Positions 24,185-33,995 of a stretch of 64,000 nucleotides of DNA are shown here, one piece after another. The notes below the pieces were generated by a model. The model was given only the letters and a program-made list of their open reading frames with translations. It was not told the origin of the DNA and did no database searches. Position numbers and translations under genes: made by a program. The stretch is from Desulfovibrio aminophilus. Its GTDB lineage: Bacteria > Desulfobacterota > Desulfovibrionia > Desulfovibrionales > Desulfovibrionaceae. Positions within the stretch are counted from its first letter, which is position 1. Every line of letters starts with the position of its first letter. The DNA lies in the NCBI RefSeq assembly GCF_023660105.1, contig NZ_JAMHGA010000015.1, forward strand, positions 89,521-153,520, read 5' to 3'.

Positions 24185-25536
24185 CACGGCGTGGTCCCTC
24201 CCTGTTCCTTGCCCTGTTCCGGGGCCAGCGCGGCCACGCTGTCGCCGCCCGGCTTGGCGGCCAGGGCCTTGTCGATCATGCTCAGGTCCACGAGCACGGG
24301 CTTGCCGACCTTGGCCTTGAGGTACTCCAGGGCGAGGATGCCCAGGCGCTGCTCGCGGTCCAGGACCTTGGCGTAGCCGCCGTTCTCCCAGATCTTGCGG
24401 AACTCGGACTTGTCCATGTTCGGATAGTTGCGGGCCAGCTGCTCGAAGGCGAGGGAGTAGGAGCGGATCTTCTCGTCCAGCACGGAATCGGGCAGGGCGC
24501 GGATTTCCCGCACGGCGGCGGCGAAGCGCTCGGAGTCGGGCAGGGCGGCGGACTCCATGACCTTCTTGAAGCCCTTGATGAAGCGCAGGTTGCCGTCATA
24601 GATGTGCCGGGGCATGATCACGTTCAGCCCGGCCCAGCCGCCGGCGAGCCACTTGAAGAGCAGGCAGGTGGTCCGGGGCTCGGCCGTGTCCTGCTCCACG
24701 AAGACCTGCACGGAGCAGGAGTTGTACAGGGTCGTGTCCATCCAGCCGATGAGGCCCCGGTCCAGGCCCTCGATCCCGGAATAGAAGTAGTTCCAGTTCT
24801 GGTCGTCCATGGGCACGCCCTTCCTGCCGCCCTCGGATTCCTTGGGCATGCGGGAGATCGAGACGAGGACGTTCTTGCCGTCCACGCGCAGCAGGGCGAT
24901 GAAGCGGTCCAGTTCGTAGCGGTAGTAGGCCCCGGTGCTGGAGTCCGGGGTGTTCACCTCGAATTCCCGGCCCCAGAGCTGCACCGGCGCGGGCAGGTCG
25001 CCATCGGCCAGCTGCCAGAGGCCCTTGCCCGGCAGGAGAATGTCGCTGCCCGGCTCCCAGCCGGTGAGCCGCAGCACCGAGGGGAAGATGACGTGGTTCG
25101 GGATGTCCCGGTTGTAGCCGTAGCGCATGATGCGCTCCAGCGGGGCCTTGAGGTCCTCGCGCAGGCACACGCCGTTGCCGCCCTCGCGTTTGGCGGGCTT
25201 GAGGGCGCGGGCGTCGAAGGCCGGGCCCGTGGCCATGGCCAGGAGCGGGGCCAGGCGCGCGGGGTCCAGGGAGCGGTCGCGGCGCCCGGGCAGCCCGAGG
25301 AGGTAGGTCAGGGCCTCCTCCACGTCCGGGGCCAGGGCCTGGGAAAAGCCCTTGGCCTGCTTTTCCTCGGCCGGTTCCGGGGTGTCGGTCGCCGGGGCGG
25401 ACTGGATGCTGGTCTGGGGGGCGGAAATGGCCGTGTCCTGGGCCCTCGCGGACATGCCGCAGAAGGTCACGAAAAGGGCCAGGGCCGCCGCCAGGAGGCG
25501 GGGAAAACGTTTGTCAAAGGAAGCGAATGAGGGCAT
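24184..25536 (-). CDS. large exported protein of unknown function
   Basis: 450 residues. The start at 25536 gives a normal signal peptide (FPRLLAAALALFVTFCGMSARAQ). An Ala-Pro-Thr-rich linker follows to about residue 60, then a mixed alpha/beta region with NGVCLREDL, GYNRDIPNHVIFPSVLRLTGWEPG, SISRMPKESEGGRKGVP, YSGIEGLDRGLIGWMDTTLYNS and CLLFKWLAGGWAGLNVI. I do not recognise the family. It is the first gene of the group running into the cysteine-rich protein, fliJ and MotE-like genes. It diverges from potA across 215 bases. An ATG at 25557 is possible but has no ribosome site. Confidence 0.75.
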   Translation of the reverse strand: MPSFASFDKRFPRLLAAALALFVTFCGMSARAQDTAISAPQTSIQSAPATDTPEPAEEKQAKGFSQALAPDVEEALTYLLGLPGRRDRSLDPARLAPLLAMATGPAFDARALKPAKREGGNGVCLREDLKAPLERIMRYGYNRDIPNHVIFPSVLRLTGWEPGSDILLPGKGLWQLADGDLPAPVQLWGREFEVNTPDSSTGAYYRYELDRFIALLRVDGKNVLVSISRMPKESEGGRKGVPMDDQNWNYFYSGIEGLDRGLIGWMDTTLYNSCSVQVFVEQDTAEPRTTCLLFKWLAGGWAGLNVIMPRHIYDGNLRFIKGFKKVMESAALPDSERFAAAVREIRALPDSVLDEKIRSYSLAFEQLARNYPNMDKSEFRKIWENGGYAKVLDREQRLGILALEYLKAKVGKPVLVDLSMIDKALAAKPGGDSVAALAPEQGKEQGGTTP

Positions 25537-25751
25537 AATGAATTTCTCGACGGGCATATGGTTTGCCCGGGTTGATCCGGACCTGCCGTGCAAGCGCATA
25601 GTAGGCGTCCGGAGTTCTTTTGGCAAGTCGCGGGCCGGAACCAGACCCGGCCGCGCGGAGGCTTTGGCGCGAACCGGTTTTCATCCGGGACGATTTCGAC
25701 GACCTGTCCGTTTCCTTCGGGGGCGGAAAATCCGCGTGGCGGGGTGCCCGG

Positions 25752-26856
<1,105 letters not shown>

Positions 26857-26870
<14 letters not shown>

Positions 26871-27720
26871 CTTCTTCAAGGTCGCCGCCATCGGCGGCAC
26901 GGCCGCCTGGCTGGCGGTGTTCGCCCTGCTGCCCTTCCTGCTCATCCTGGTGGTCAGCTTCCTGGCGCGCGACCCCTCGTCCTTCGTGGCCCCGAGCTTC
27001 TCCCTGGAGGGCTACGCCGGCATCGGGGACGGGGCCTTCCTGCGCATCTTCCTGGACTCCTTGGCCTGGGCCGCCACCACGGCCGCGGCCTGCCTCCTGC
27101 TGGGCTACCCCTTCGCCTACGGCCTGGCCCGGTTGCGCACGAAGCGCAAGAACCTCTTCCTGCTCCTGATCATCATCCCGTTCTGGACCAACTCGCTCAT
27201 CCGCACCTACGCCCTGGTCTTCATCCTCAAGGCCCAGGGCCTGCTCAACACGGCCCTGCTCGGGCTGGGGCTCGTGGACCAGCCCCTGGAGATCCTCTAC
27301 ACCGACACGGCGGTGCTCGTGGGGCTGATCTACACGCTCCTGCCGTTCATGATCCTGCCGCTCTACAGCTCCATCGAGAAGCTCGACCCCCGGCTGCTGG
27401 AGGCGGCCAAGGACCTGGGCGCGGGCCGCTTCCGGGCCTTCTTCGCCGTGAGCCTGCCGCTCACTTGGCCGGGCATCCTGGCCGGGACCATGCTCACCTT
27501 TCTGCCCGCCCTGGGCATGTTCTACGTGGCCGACGTGCTCGGCGGGGCCAAGAGCCTGCTCATCGGCAACTTCATCAAGAACCAGTTCCTCACCGCCCGG
27601 GACTGGCCCACGGGCTCGGGGGCCAGCGTGGTTCTCACCGGCATCATGATCCTGCTGCTCCTGTTCTACGGGGGCAGCGGCAAGGGCGCCCCGCGCAAGC
27701 CGGAGGACATCGGTGCTTAG
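26857..27720 (+). CDS. potB: polyamine ABC transporter permease PotB
   Basis: 287 residues with about six membrane helices. The EAA loop is EKLDPRLLEAAKDLGAGRFRAFFAVSLPLTWPGILAG, the contact site for the ATPase. The sequence IIIPFWTNSLIRTYAL is characteristic of PotB-type permeases. It forms the membrane channel with PotC. The ATG lies 14 bases inside potA and the last eight bases overlap potC, so the four genes are translated as a tightly coupled set. Confidence 0.93.
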
Positions 27721-28480
27721 GCGCATCCGGCTGGCCTACATGGCCCTCGTCTATCTCTTCCTGTACCTGCCCATCGTGGTGCTCATCGTCTTTTCCTTCA
27801 ACAACTCCAAGTACTCCACGGGCTGGAAGGGCTTCTCCCTGCGCTGGTACGGCGAACTCCTGTCCGACACCCAACTTCTGGACGCCGCTCTCAACTCCCT
27901 GACCGTGGCCTCGCTCTCGGCCACCTGCGCCACGATCCTCGGCACCCTGGCGGCCTGGGCCCTGCACCGCTACGATTTCAAGGCCAAGAAGCTCTTCCAG
28001 ACCGGCCTGTTCATCGTCATCATGTCCCCGGACATCGTCATGGGCGTGTCCCTGCTCATGCTCTTCGTGGCCGTCCAACTGGAGCCCGGCTTCGTCACCC
28101 TGCTCCTGGCCCACATCACGTTCAGCCTGCCCTTCGTGGCCGTGACCGTGGCCTCGCGGCTGGCGGGCTTCGACAAGCACGTGGTGGAGGCGGCCCAGGA
28201 CCTGGGCGCGGACGAGTACGAGACCTTCCGCCACGTGATCCTGCCCATGGTCATGCCCGCGGTGCTGGCCGGGTGGCTGCTGTCCTTCACGCTCTCCCTG
28301 GACGACGTGATCATCAGCTTCTTCGTCACGGGTCCGGGCTACGAGATTCTGCCGCTGCGCATCTACTCCATGGTCAAACTCGGAGTGAAGCCCGTGGTCA
28401 ACGCGCTCTGCGCGATCATGGTCGCGGCCACCGTGGTCGTGGTCTTCGCCTCGCAAATCCTGCTCAAGGAGAAGAAATGA
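27713..28480 (+). CDS. potC: polyamine ABC transporter permease PotC
   Basis: 255 residues with about six membrane helices. FNNSKYSTGWKGFSLRWY at the N-terminal periplasmic face and the EAA loop FDKHVVEAAQDLGADEYETFRHVILPMVMPAVLAG are typical of PotC, and SFTLSLDDVIISFFVTGPG is the family block. GTG start eight bases before the potB end; stop overlaps the potD ATG (ATGA). Confidence 0.93.
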   Translation: MLRRIRLAYMALVYLFLYLPIVVLIVFSFNNSKYSTGWKGFSLRWYGELLSDTQLLDAALNSLTVASLSATCATILGTLAAWALHRYDFKAKKLFQTGLFIVIMSPDIVMGVSLLMLFVAVQLEPGFVTLLLAHITFSLPFVAVTVASRLAGFDKHVVEAAQDLGADEYETFRHVILPMVMPAVLAGWLLSFTLSLDDVIISFFVTGPGYEILPLRIYSMVKLGVKPVVNALCAIMVAATVVVVFASQILLKEKK

Positions 28481-29523
28481 TGAAGAAGTCCCTTGCCCTG
28501 GTCCTGGCGCTCTGCCTTTGCCTCCTGACCGCGTTCCCGGCGTGGGCGGCCAAGGGGGAGGTGGTGGTCTACAACTGGACCGAGTACATGCCCGACGCGG
28601 TGCTGGCCCAGTTCACCAAGGAGACCGGCATCAAGGTGGTCTACTCCACCTTCGACAGCAACGAGGCCATGTACGCCAAGCTCAAGCTCGTGGGGGCCAA
28701 GGGCTACGACGTGATCGTGCCCTCGGCCTACTTCATGAAGAAGCTGCGCGCCGAGACCCTGCTCCGGCCCCTGGACAAAGCCAAGCTGCCGAACCTGAAG
28801 AACCTGGACGCCAACGTCCTGGACAAGCCCTATGATCCGGGCAACGCCTTTTCCGTGCCCTACATGTGGGGCGGCGCGGGCATCCTGGTGGATTCGGCCA
28901 AGTTCGACCCCAAGACCGTGACCTCCTGGGCCGACCTCTGGAAGCCGGAGTTCAAGAACCAGGTCCTGCTGCACGACGACGTGCGCGACGTGTTCGGCGC
29001 GGCCATGCTCATCAAGGGCTGGTCGCTCAACGAGACCGACCCGAAGCGCATCGAGGAGGCCTACAAGCTCATCGAGAAGCTCGTGCCCAACGTGCGCGTG
29101 TACAACTCCGAGAGCCCCAAGACGCCCTTCCTGAACAAGGAAGTGGCCCTGGGCATGATCTGGAACGGCGAGGCCATGCGCGCCATGGAGGAGGACCCCA
29201 AGCTGGTCTTCATCTGGCCCAGGGAGGGCGGCATGTTCTGGACCGACTGCCTGGCCATTCCCAAGAACGCGCCCAACCCGGACAACGCGCACGCCTTCAT
29301 CAACTTCCTCATGCGCCCGGACATCGCCAAGGCCATCGTGGAGGAAGTGGGCTACTGCACGCCCAACAAGGAGGCGTTGAAGATGCTGCCCGCCGAGCTG
29401 CGCGAGAACCCCACGGCCTATCCCCCGGCCGAGGTGCTCAAGCGCTCCGAGTTCCAGAACGACGTGGGCGACGCGGCCCTGGTCTACGAGAAGTTCTGGG
29501 AGAAGCTGAAGACCGGGGAATAG
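28477..29523 (+). CDS. potD: polyamine-binding periplasmic protein PotD
   Basis: 348 residues with a signal peptide (KKSLALVLALCLCLLTAFPAWAA). EVVVYNWTEYMPDAVLAQFTKETGIKVVYSTFDSNEAMYAKL is the PotD/PotF opening, including the Trp and Tyr residues that cradle the polyamine; YDVIVPSAYFMKKL and VPYMWGGAGILVD continue it. It delivers spermidine or putrescine to PotBC. AAGGAGAAG precedes the ATG and the four-base overlap with potC shows coupled translation. The gene ends the operon. Confidence 0.93.
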   Translation: MMKKSLALVLALCLCLLTAFPAWAAKGEVVVYNWTEYMPDAVLAQFTKETGIKVVYSTFDSNEAMYAKLKLVGAKGYDVIVPSAYFMKKLRAETLLRPLDKAKLPNLKNLDANVLDKPYDPGNAFSVPYMWGGAGILVDSAKFDPKTVTSWADLWKPEFKNQVLLHDDVRDVFGAAMLIKGWSLNETDPKRIEEAYKLIEKLVPNVRVYNSESPKTPFLNKEVALGMIWNGEAMRAMEEDPKLVFIWPREGGMFWTDCLAIPKNAPNPDNAHAFINFLMRPDIAKAIVEEVGYCTPNKEALKMLPAELRENPTAYPPAEVLKRSEFQNDVGDAALVYEKFWEKLKTGE

Positions 29524-29530
29524 GGAATGC

Positions 29531-29559
29531 GTGACATTGTATTTATTTTTTGATATAAA
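29531..29559 (+). promoter_or_regulatory. sigma-70 promoter for the DUF3606 gene
   Basis: GTGACA (29531-29536) and TATAAA (29554-29559) are each five of six to consensus and exactly 17 bases apart; the spacer is AT-rich. It starts eight bases after the potD stop and 24 bases before the next ATG. Confidence 0.75.
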
Positions 29560-29582
29560 GACGGCGGACAGGGAGGTCTGCC

Positions 29583-29759
29583 ATGCCTGATGATGAGACG
29601 AAACGCGCACCGCTTGACAACAAACGGATTGATGTCGACGATCCAGCGGAGGTGCGCAACTGGTGCAAGTCATTCGGATGCAGCGCGGCTGAATTGAAAA
29701 AGGCGGTGTCCGAAGTCGGGACGTCGGCCGCCGCGGTAAAGCAGCATTTAGGCAAGTAG
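29583..29759 (+). CDS. DUF3606 family small protein
   Basis: 58 residues: MPDDETKRAPLDNKRIDVDD, then EVRNWCKSFGCSAAELKKAV and SEVGTSAAAVKQHLGK. The pattern DXXRIDVXDXXEVRXWXXXFGXXXXELXXAVXXVGXSAXXVXXXLG is the DUF3606 family, common in alphaproteobacteria and soil bacteria; function unknown. GGGAGG precedes the ATG. It has its own strong promoter and a strong terminator, so it is an independent unit between two operons. Codon use is less GC-rich than its neighbours (GAT, AAA, ATT, TTG), which suggests transfer. Confidence 0.85.
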   Translation: MPDDETKRAPLDNKRIDVDDPAEVRNWCKSFGCSAAELKKAVSEVGTSAAAVKQHLGK

Positions 29760-29776
29760 CGCATCATTGAATCCAG

Positions 29777-29808
29777 AGGCCCGTTCGGCAACGCCGGGCG
29801 GGCCTTTT
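29777..29808. terminator. terminator after the DUF3606 gene, shared with dinB
   Basis: AGGCCCGTTCGGC pairs with GCCGGGCGGGCCT (two G-U pairs) around a 3-base loop, followed by TTTTCATTT. It is a strong intrinsic terminator for the plus strand and lies directly at the dinB stop on the minus strand. Confidence 0.85.
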
Positions 29809-30968
29809 CATTTCTCCATCTCCAGCACGTCGCCGCGCCGCACGGCGTCCCTGCCGAACTTCTCGCGCACCTGGTCCACGGCCCGGTCCAGGGCGCTCTG
29901 CCTGCGCGGGGGCGCGGGCTCCAGGAGCGAGAGCTGGGTCGGGCCGTCGCCGAAGTGCGAGGCCGTGACCCCGATGAGCCGCACCCGCATGGCCAGGTCC
30001 ACCCCGGCCAGGATCTCGCGGGCCGCGCGGTAGATGGCCAGGGTCTGGTCCGTGGCCGAGGACAGGGTGCGCGAGCGGGTGATCTGGCGGAAATCCGCGT
30101 ACTTGATCTTCACGGTCACGGTGCGGGCCTTGACCTCCATGCGCCGCAGGTCCGCGCCCACGCGTTCGCTCTGGACCAGGAGCCAGCGCCGGAGCACGTC
30201 GCGGTCCAGGGTGTCCTCCTCGAAGGTGTTCTCCGCGCCGCTGGACTTGGCCTCCCCGCCGGGCTCCACCCCGCGCGGGTCGATGCCCTGGGCCCGCTCC
30301 CAAAGCACCGGCCCCCATTTGCCCAGGCGGGCTTCCCAGAACTCCGGGCCGAAGCGCAGCACGTCCCCGGCCTCGCGCACGCCCAGGCCGCGCAGGAGAT
30401 CCAGGGTCCGGCCGCCCACTCCCGGGATCTTGCTCACCGGCAGGGTGCGCAGGAACCCGCGCATGCGCTCCGGCTCGATGACCGTGAGCCCGTCGGGCTT
30501 GTCCAGGTCCGAGGCGATCTTGGCCAGGAAGCGCACCGGGGCCAGGCCCACGGAGCAGGTCAGGCCGGTTTCGGCGCGCACGGCCTCCTTGATGCTCCGG
30601 GCCATGTCCGGGGCCGGGCCGAAGAGCCGTTCCAGGCCCGTGGCGTCGAGGTAGGCCTCGTCGATGGAGGCCTGCTCCACCAGGGGCGAGAAGCGGCCGA
30701 GCACGTCCATGACCTTGCGGGAGATTTCGGAGTAGCGGCGGAAGCGCGGCCGCACGAACACGGCCTGGGGGCAGAGCTTGCGGGCCTTGACCACGGACAT
30801 GGCCGAGCGCACGCCGTACTTGCGGATTTCGTAGGACGCGGCCGCGACCACGCCCCGGTCGCTCTGGCCGCCCACGGCCACGGGCAGCCCGGCCAGCTCG
30901 GGGTTGTCCAGGATTTCCACGGACGCGAAGAAGGCGTCCATGTCGATGTGCATGATCCAGGTCCGCAT
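29808..30968 (-). CDS. dinB: DNA polymerase IV
   Basis: 386 residues. Y-family polymerase: WIMHIDMDAFFASVE with the first catalytic Asp pair, AASYEIRKYGVRSAMSV, and the SIDEAYLD motif with the Asp-Glu pair near residue 103; the little-finger domain follows from about 240. It carries out translesion synthesis. No LexA-like operator is visible in the 23 bases between it and mgtC. It ends at the terminator shared with the DUF3606 gene. The mgtC gene converges in the same direction, so the two may be cotranscribed (mgtC downstream starts at 31696 on the same strand, upstream of dinB). Confidence 0.95.
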   Translation of the reverse strand: MRTWIMHIDMDAFFASVEILDNPELAGLPVAVGGQSDRGVVAAASYEIRKYGVRSAMSVVKARKLCPQAVFVRPRFRRYSEISRKVMDVLGRFSPLVEQASIDEAYLDATGLERLFGPAPDMARSIKEAVRAETGLTCSVGLAPVRFLAKIASDLDKPDGLTVIEPERMRGFLRTLPVSKIPGVGGRTLDLLRGLGVREAGDVLRFGPEFWEARLGKWGPVLWERAQGIDPRGVEPGGEAKSSGAENTFEEDTLDRDVLRRWLLVQSERVGADLRRMEVKARTVTVKIKYADFRQITRSRTLSSATDQTLAIYRAAREILAGVDLAMRVRLIGVTASHFGDGPTQLSLLEPAPPRRQSALDRAVDQVREKFGRDAVRRGDVLEMEK

Positions 30969-30991
30969 GGCGGCTCCGGTCCGCGCCGCGC

Positions 30992-31696
30992 TCAGGGCAC
31001 CTCGGCCTCGGTCCAGGCCACCTCTTCCACCCCCGGCAGGTCCTGGAGCCGGGAGACGATCTTGCCCCAGTGCGTGTTGTGCCGCGTGCTCAGGCGCAGG
31101 GAGTAGGTCGTCTGGCGCGAGACCAGGTTCTGGCGGAAGTTGGTGAACAGGACCTGCACGTGTTCGTGCTCGGCCAGGATGTCCTTGATCTGCTTGAGCG
31201 GCTTGTTGTCGCAGCAGCAGGTTACGGTGAGCTGGGTGAACTCGTGGCGCGGCAGCCAGTGCTTGAAGCGCCCGAAGTTGTAGAGCACCACCAGGCTGAT
31301 GATCGTGGTGGCCAGGGCCGGGAGGTAGAGCCCGGCGCCCACGCAGAGCCCGATGCCCGTGACGAGCCAGAGCCCGGCGGCCGTGGTCAGGCCGCGTATC
31401 GAGCCTCTGCCCTTGAGGATCGCTCCGCCGCCGAGAAAGCCCATGCTGGCGATGGCGTAGGAGGCGATGCGCGCGGGATCGAGGCGCACCGAGGATTCGG
31501 AGGAGAGGTGGGCGAACATGTCCTGGAGGTGCACGGAGAGCATCATCATCAGGCAGGCCCCCAGGCCCACCAGGAGCATGGTGCGGAATCCGGCGGACTG
31601 GCCGTGGGTCTCGCGCTCGAAGCCGATGAGTCCGCCCAGCAGCGCCGCCAGCAGCAGTTTCGCCACCGCGAGCAGGGGAGGGTAGGTGATCGTCAT
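30992..31696 (-). CDS. MgtC/SapB family membrane protein
   Basis: 234 residues. The N-terminal half has four to five membrane helices with the family motifs LLLAALLGGLIGFERETHG, FRTMLLVGLGACLMM, MGFLGGGAILK and RGLTTAAGLWLVTGIGL. The C-terminal half (about 150-234) is a soluble ACT-like domain (LTVTCCCDNKPLKQIKDILAEHEHVQVLF...YSLRLSTRHNTHWGKIVSRLQDLPGVEEV). MgtC proteins influence the F-type ATPase, Mg2+ stress response and virulence in enteric bacteria; here the role is unknown. A plausible promoter lies at 31727-31755; dinB follows 23 bases downstream on the same strand. Confidence 0.9.
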   Translation of the reverse strand: MTITYPPLLAVAKLLLAALLGGLIGFERETHGQSAGFRTMLLVGLGACLMMMLSVHLQDMFAHLSSESSVRLDPARIASYAIASMGFLGGGAILKGRGSIRGLTTAAGLWLVTGIGLCVGAGLYLPALATTIISLVVLYNFGRFKHWLPRHEFTQLTVTCCCDNKPLKQIKDILAEHEHVQVLFTNFRQNLVSRQTTYSLRLSTRHNTHWGKIVSRLQDLPGVEEVAWTEAEVP

Positions 31697-31726
31697 GCGG
31701 ACCTCGCCGGGTTGGTCGGCGGAAAA

Positions 31727-31755
31727 AGCCTAGCCTGAAGCCGGACCGGGCGCAA
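31727..31755 (-). promoter_or_regulatory. possible promoter for mgtC-dinB
   Basis: On the minus strand TTGCGC (31755-31750) and TAGGCT (31732-31727) are 17 bases apart, about 30 bases upstream of the MgtC start. The match is partial but the spacing is ideal. Confidence 0.35.
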
Positions 31756-31793
31756 GACGCCGTTCGGTGGGGATTTCAGCCGGGTCGGGCGGT

Positions 31794-33158
31794 TCAGCGC
31801 CGCGCGGCGCAGGCCTCCACGAAGGCCTCCGCGGCCTCGGGGCGCGAGCCGAAGTGCAGGTGGATGTAGGAGCCCAGGGTGTTTTCGTGGAGGTAGCCCT
31901 CGTCCGGGCGCGGGCCCTCGCGGCCGCTCACCGCGTAGGCCGTGTCCGGGTTTTCCGGCGCGGGCTCCAGGGCGGTGTAGTGGAACTCGTGGCCGCGTAG
32001 GATCGTTCCGGCCGGGCCCAGGAGCGTTGGCCGGGTGGTGGCCACCTGGCGATAGCCCAGGGCCGCCAGCCGGGGCTTCAGTTCGGCCCGGAAGGGAAAG
32101 ACCCCGCACATGGGGAAGATTCGGCCCTCCACCCCCACCCGGTCCAGGAGGTAGAGCAGGCCGCCGCACTCGGCGTAGACCGGCCGCCCGGAGCGGGAAA
32201 AGGCCAGGATCTCCTTGCGCAGCGGGGCGTTCTGGGCCAAGTCGAAGGCCGCCAGTTCGGGATAGCCGCCGGGCAGGTAGAGGCCGTCCAGGTCCGGGGG
32301 CAGACGCTTGTCCGCCAACGGCGAGAAGGGCAGGATTTCGGCCCCGGCCGCGCGCAGCAGCCGCAGGTTTTCCTCGTAGACGAAGCAGAAGGCCCGGTCC
32401 CGGGCCAGGCCGATGCGCGCGCGGGGCGCGGGCGGCGGCGGATCGTCGGGAATCGCGGCCTCCACCCCGGGCAGCGCGGCCAGCAGGCCGTCGAGGTCGA
32501 GGTGGCGCTCGCAGGCCTCGGCCAGGCGGCCGAGCAGGGCGTCGAGCCCGGCCGCGTCCTCGGCCGTGACCAGGCCCAGGTGCCGCGCGGGCAGGGCCAG
32601 GGAGTCGTCGCGGGGCAGGCAGCCCAGCAGGGGCGTGTCCGGCAGGTGCGCCTCCAGGGCCTTGCGCAGGGTGTCGGCGTGGGAGGCCGATCCCACCCGG
32701 TCGAGGATCACCCCGGCGAAGCGCAGGGACGGGTCGAAGCGCACGTAGCCCTGGACCAGGGCGGCCACGGAGCGGGCCAGGGAGCGGGCGTCGGCCACCA
32801 GGACCACGGGCAGGCCCAGGAGCGCGGCCAGCTCGGCCGTGGAGCCGGTGTTCTCCGTGGCCGAAATGCCGTCGAAGAGGCCCATGACGCCCTCCAGCAG
32901 CGCCAGGTCCGCGTCTCCGGCGTGGCGCGCGAAGAGGCCGCGCACGGCCTCCGGGGGCAGCATCCAGGAATCCAGGTTGTGCGAGGCGCGTCCGGCGGCC
33001 CGGGCGTGCAGGCCGGGGTCGATGAAGTCCGGCCCGGCCTTGAACGGGGCCACGCGCAGGCCGCGCCGGGCGAAGGCCGCCATGAGCCCCAGGCTCACCG
33101 AGGTCTTGCCGCAGCCGCTGTGGGTTCCGGCGATGACGCAGGCCTTCGGGGCGGACAT
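31794..33158 (-). CDS. cbiA: cobyrinate a,c-diamide synthase
   Basis: 454 residues. The N-terminal ATP-binding domain has CVIAGTHSGCGKTSVSLGLMAAF and PFKAGPDFIDPGLH, with LLEGVMGLFDG downstream. The C-terminal class-I glutamine amidotransferase domain has YLPGGYPE, the nucleophile Cys in YAECGGLLYLLDR and the catalytic His region GHEFHYT. It amidates cobyrinate carboxylates with glutamine in anaerobic B12 synthesis (or hydrogenobyrinate; the two are not separable by eye). It follows the TPR gene by 11 bases; other cobalamin genes are not adjacent, though cobA-hemD lies at 56127. Confidence 0.93.
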   Translation of the reverse strand: MSAPKACVIAGTHSGCGKTSVSLGLMAAFARRGLRVAPFKAGPDFIDPGLHARAAGRASHNLDSWMLPPEAVRGLFARHAGDADLALLEGVMGLFDGISATENTGSTAELAALLGLPVVLVADARSLARSVAALVQGYVRFDPSLRFAGVILDRVGSASHADTLRKALEAHLPDTPLLGCLPRDDSLALPARHLGLVTAEDAAGLDALLGRLAEACERHLDLDGLLAALPGVEAAIPDDPPPPAPRARIGLARDRAFCFVYEENLRLLRAAGAEILPFSPLADKRLPPDLDGLYLPGGYPELAAFDLAQNAPLRKEILAFSRSGRPVYAECGGLLYLLDRVGVEGRIFPMCGVFPFRAELKPRLAALGYRQVATTRPTLLGPAGTILRGHEFHYTALEPAPENPDTAYAVSGREGPRPDEGYLHENTLGSYIHLHFGSRPEAAEAFVEACAARR

Positions 33159-33169
33159 GGCGCGACGGG

Positions 33170-33916
33170 TCAGGCCAGGCCCTTCTTCTTGAGGTGCGCG
33201 AGGAAGGTCTGGGCCTCCTCGAAGCCGGGATTGAGCTCCAGGGCCTTGCCCAGGTGCTCGGCGGCGGCCTTGTGGTCGGCCTTCTCGAAGGCGGCCCGGG
33301 CCGCGTTGTAGTACAGATTCTCGTCCCGGGGGGAAATCTCCAGGCCCTTGAGATAGTACTCCAGGGCCTGCTCGTGCATGCCGGACTTGCGCAGGTTGAT
33401 GCCGAACTCGTTGAACAGGTGCTTGTGCTCGGGCTCGTAGGCCGCCTCGATGGAGACCACCCGGCGGAAGACCTCGTCGGCCTTCTGCGTCTCGCCCCGG
33501 GAGAGGTAGCACAGGCCGATGCCGAAGTTGGCCCGCACGTTCTCCTCGTCCAGGGCCAGGGCCTTGTTGAACTCGAACTCGGCGGTGAAGGTCTCGCCGC
33601 GCTTGCGGAACTTCTCGCCCCGGGCCACCGAGACCTGGACCTCGCGCATCTTGGGCAGCACGGTCTTCTGGTACATGCCCGGCTCGGGCAGGTAGGACTT
33701 GAGCAGTTCCTCGCGGGTGATGGGGGTCTTCGATCCCACGGGCATGCCGTGCGGTCCCAGGGCCTGCATGATGAGCTCCCCGGCCTCGTTTTCCGAGACG
33801 AAGAAGAAGGAGCTCTGGGACACCCGGCGGCTGGTGGTGCCCGCTCCGATCTTGATGGTCTTCTGGATGGAGAAGACCCCGGCGAAAGGTTCCTTGGGGG
33901 CCGTGCCCTCGCTCAT
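33170..33916 (-). CDS. TPR-repeat protein
   Basis: 248 residues, no signal peptide. The N-terminal part (FSIQKTIKIGAGTTSRRVSQSSFFFVSEN) is unlike a TPR and is not recognised. From about residue 110 there are four to five TPR units (FEFNKALALDEENVRANFGIGLCYLSRG, NEFGINLRKSGMHEQALEYYLKGLEISP, YYNAARAAFEKADHKAAAEHLGKALELNP), which form a protein-binding scaffold. Partner unknown. The start at 33916 has GGAG upstream. It is 11 bases before cbiA and 79 bases after the GGDEF-EAL gene on the same strand. Confidence 0.85.
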   Translation of the reverse strand: MSEGTAPKEPFAGVFSIQKTIKIGAGTTSRRVSQSSFFFVSENEAGELIMQALGPHGMPVGSKTPITREELLKSYLPEPGMYQKTVLPKMREVQVSVARGEKFRKRGETFTAEFEFNKALALDEENVRANFGIGLCYLSRGETQKADEVFRRVVSIEAAYEPEHKHLFNEFGINLRKSGMHEQALEYYLKGLEISPRDENLYYNAARAAFEKADHKAAAEHLGKALELNPGFEEAQTFLAHLKKKGLA

Positions 33917-33995
33917 GCTCGCTCCGCGCCGCTTGGTTCCAGGCGCGGGCCCAACATACACGGAAAGGGGCCGGCGGGGAAGCCGGGGAATGGCC

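Noticed and set aside
29808..30991. LexA (SOS) box upstream of dinB.
   Set aside because: No CTGT-N8-ACAG-type or other clear operator in the 23-base gap to mgtC.
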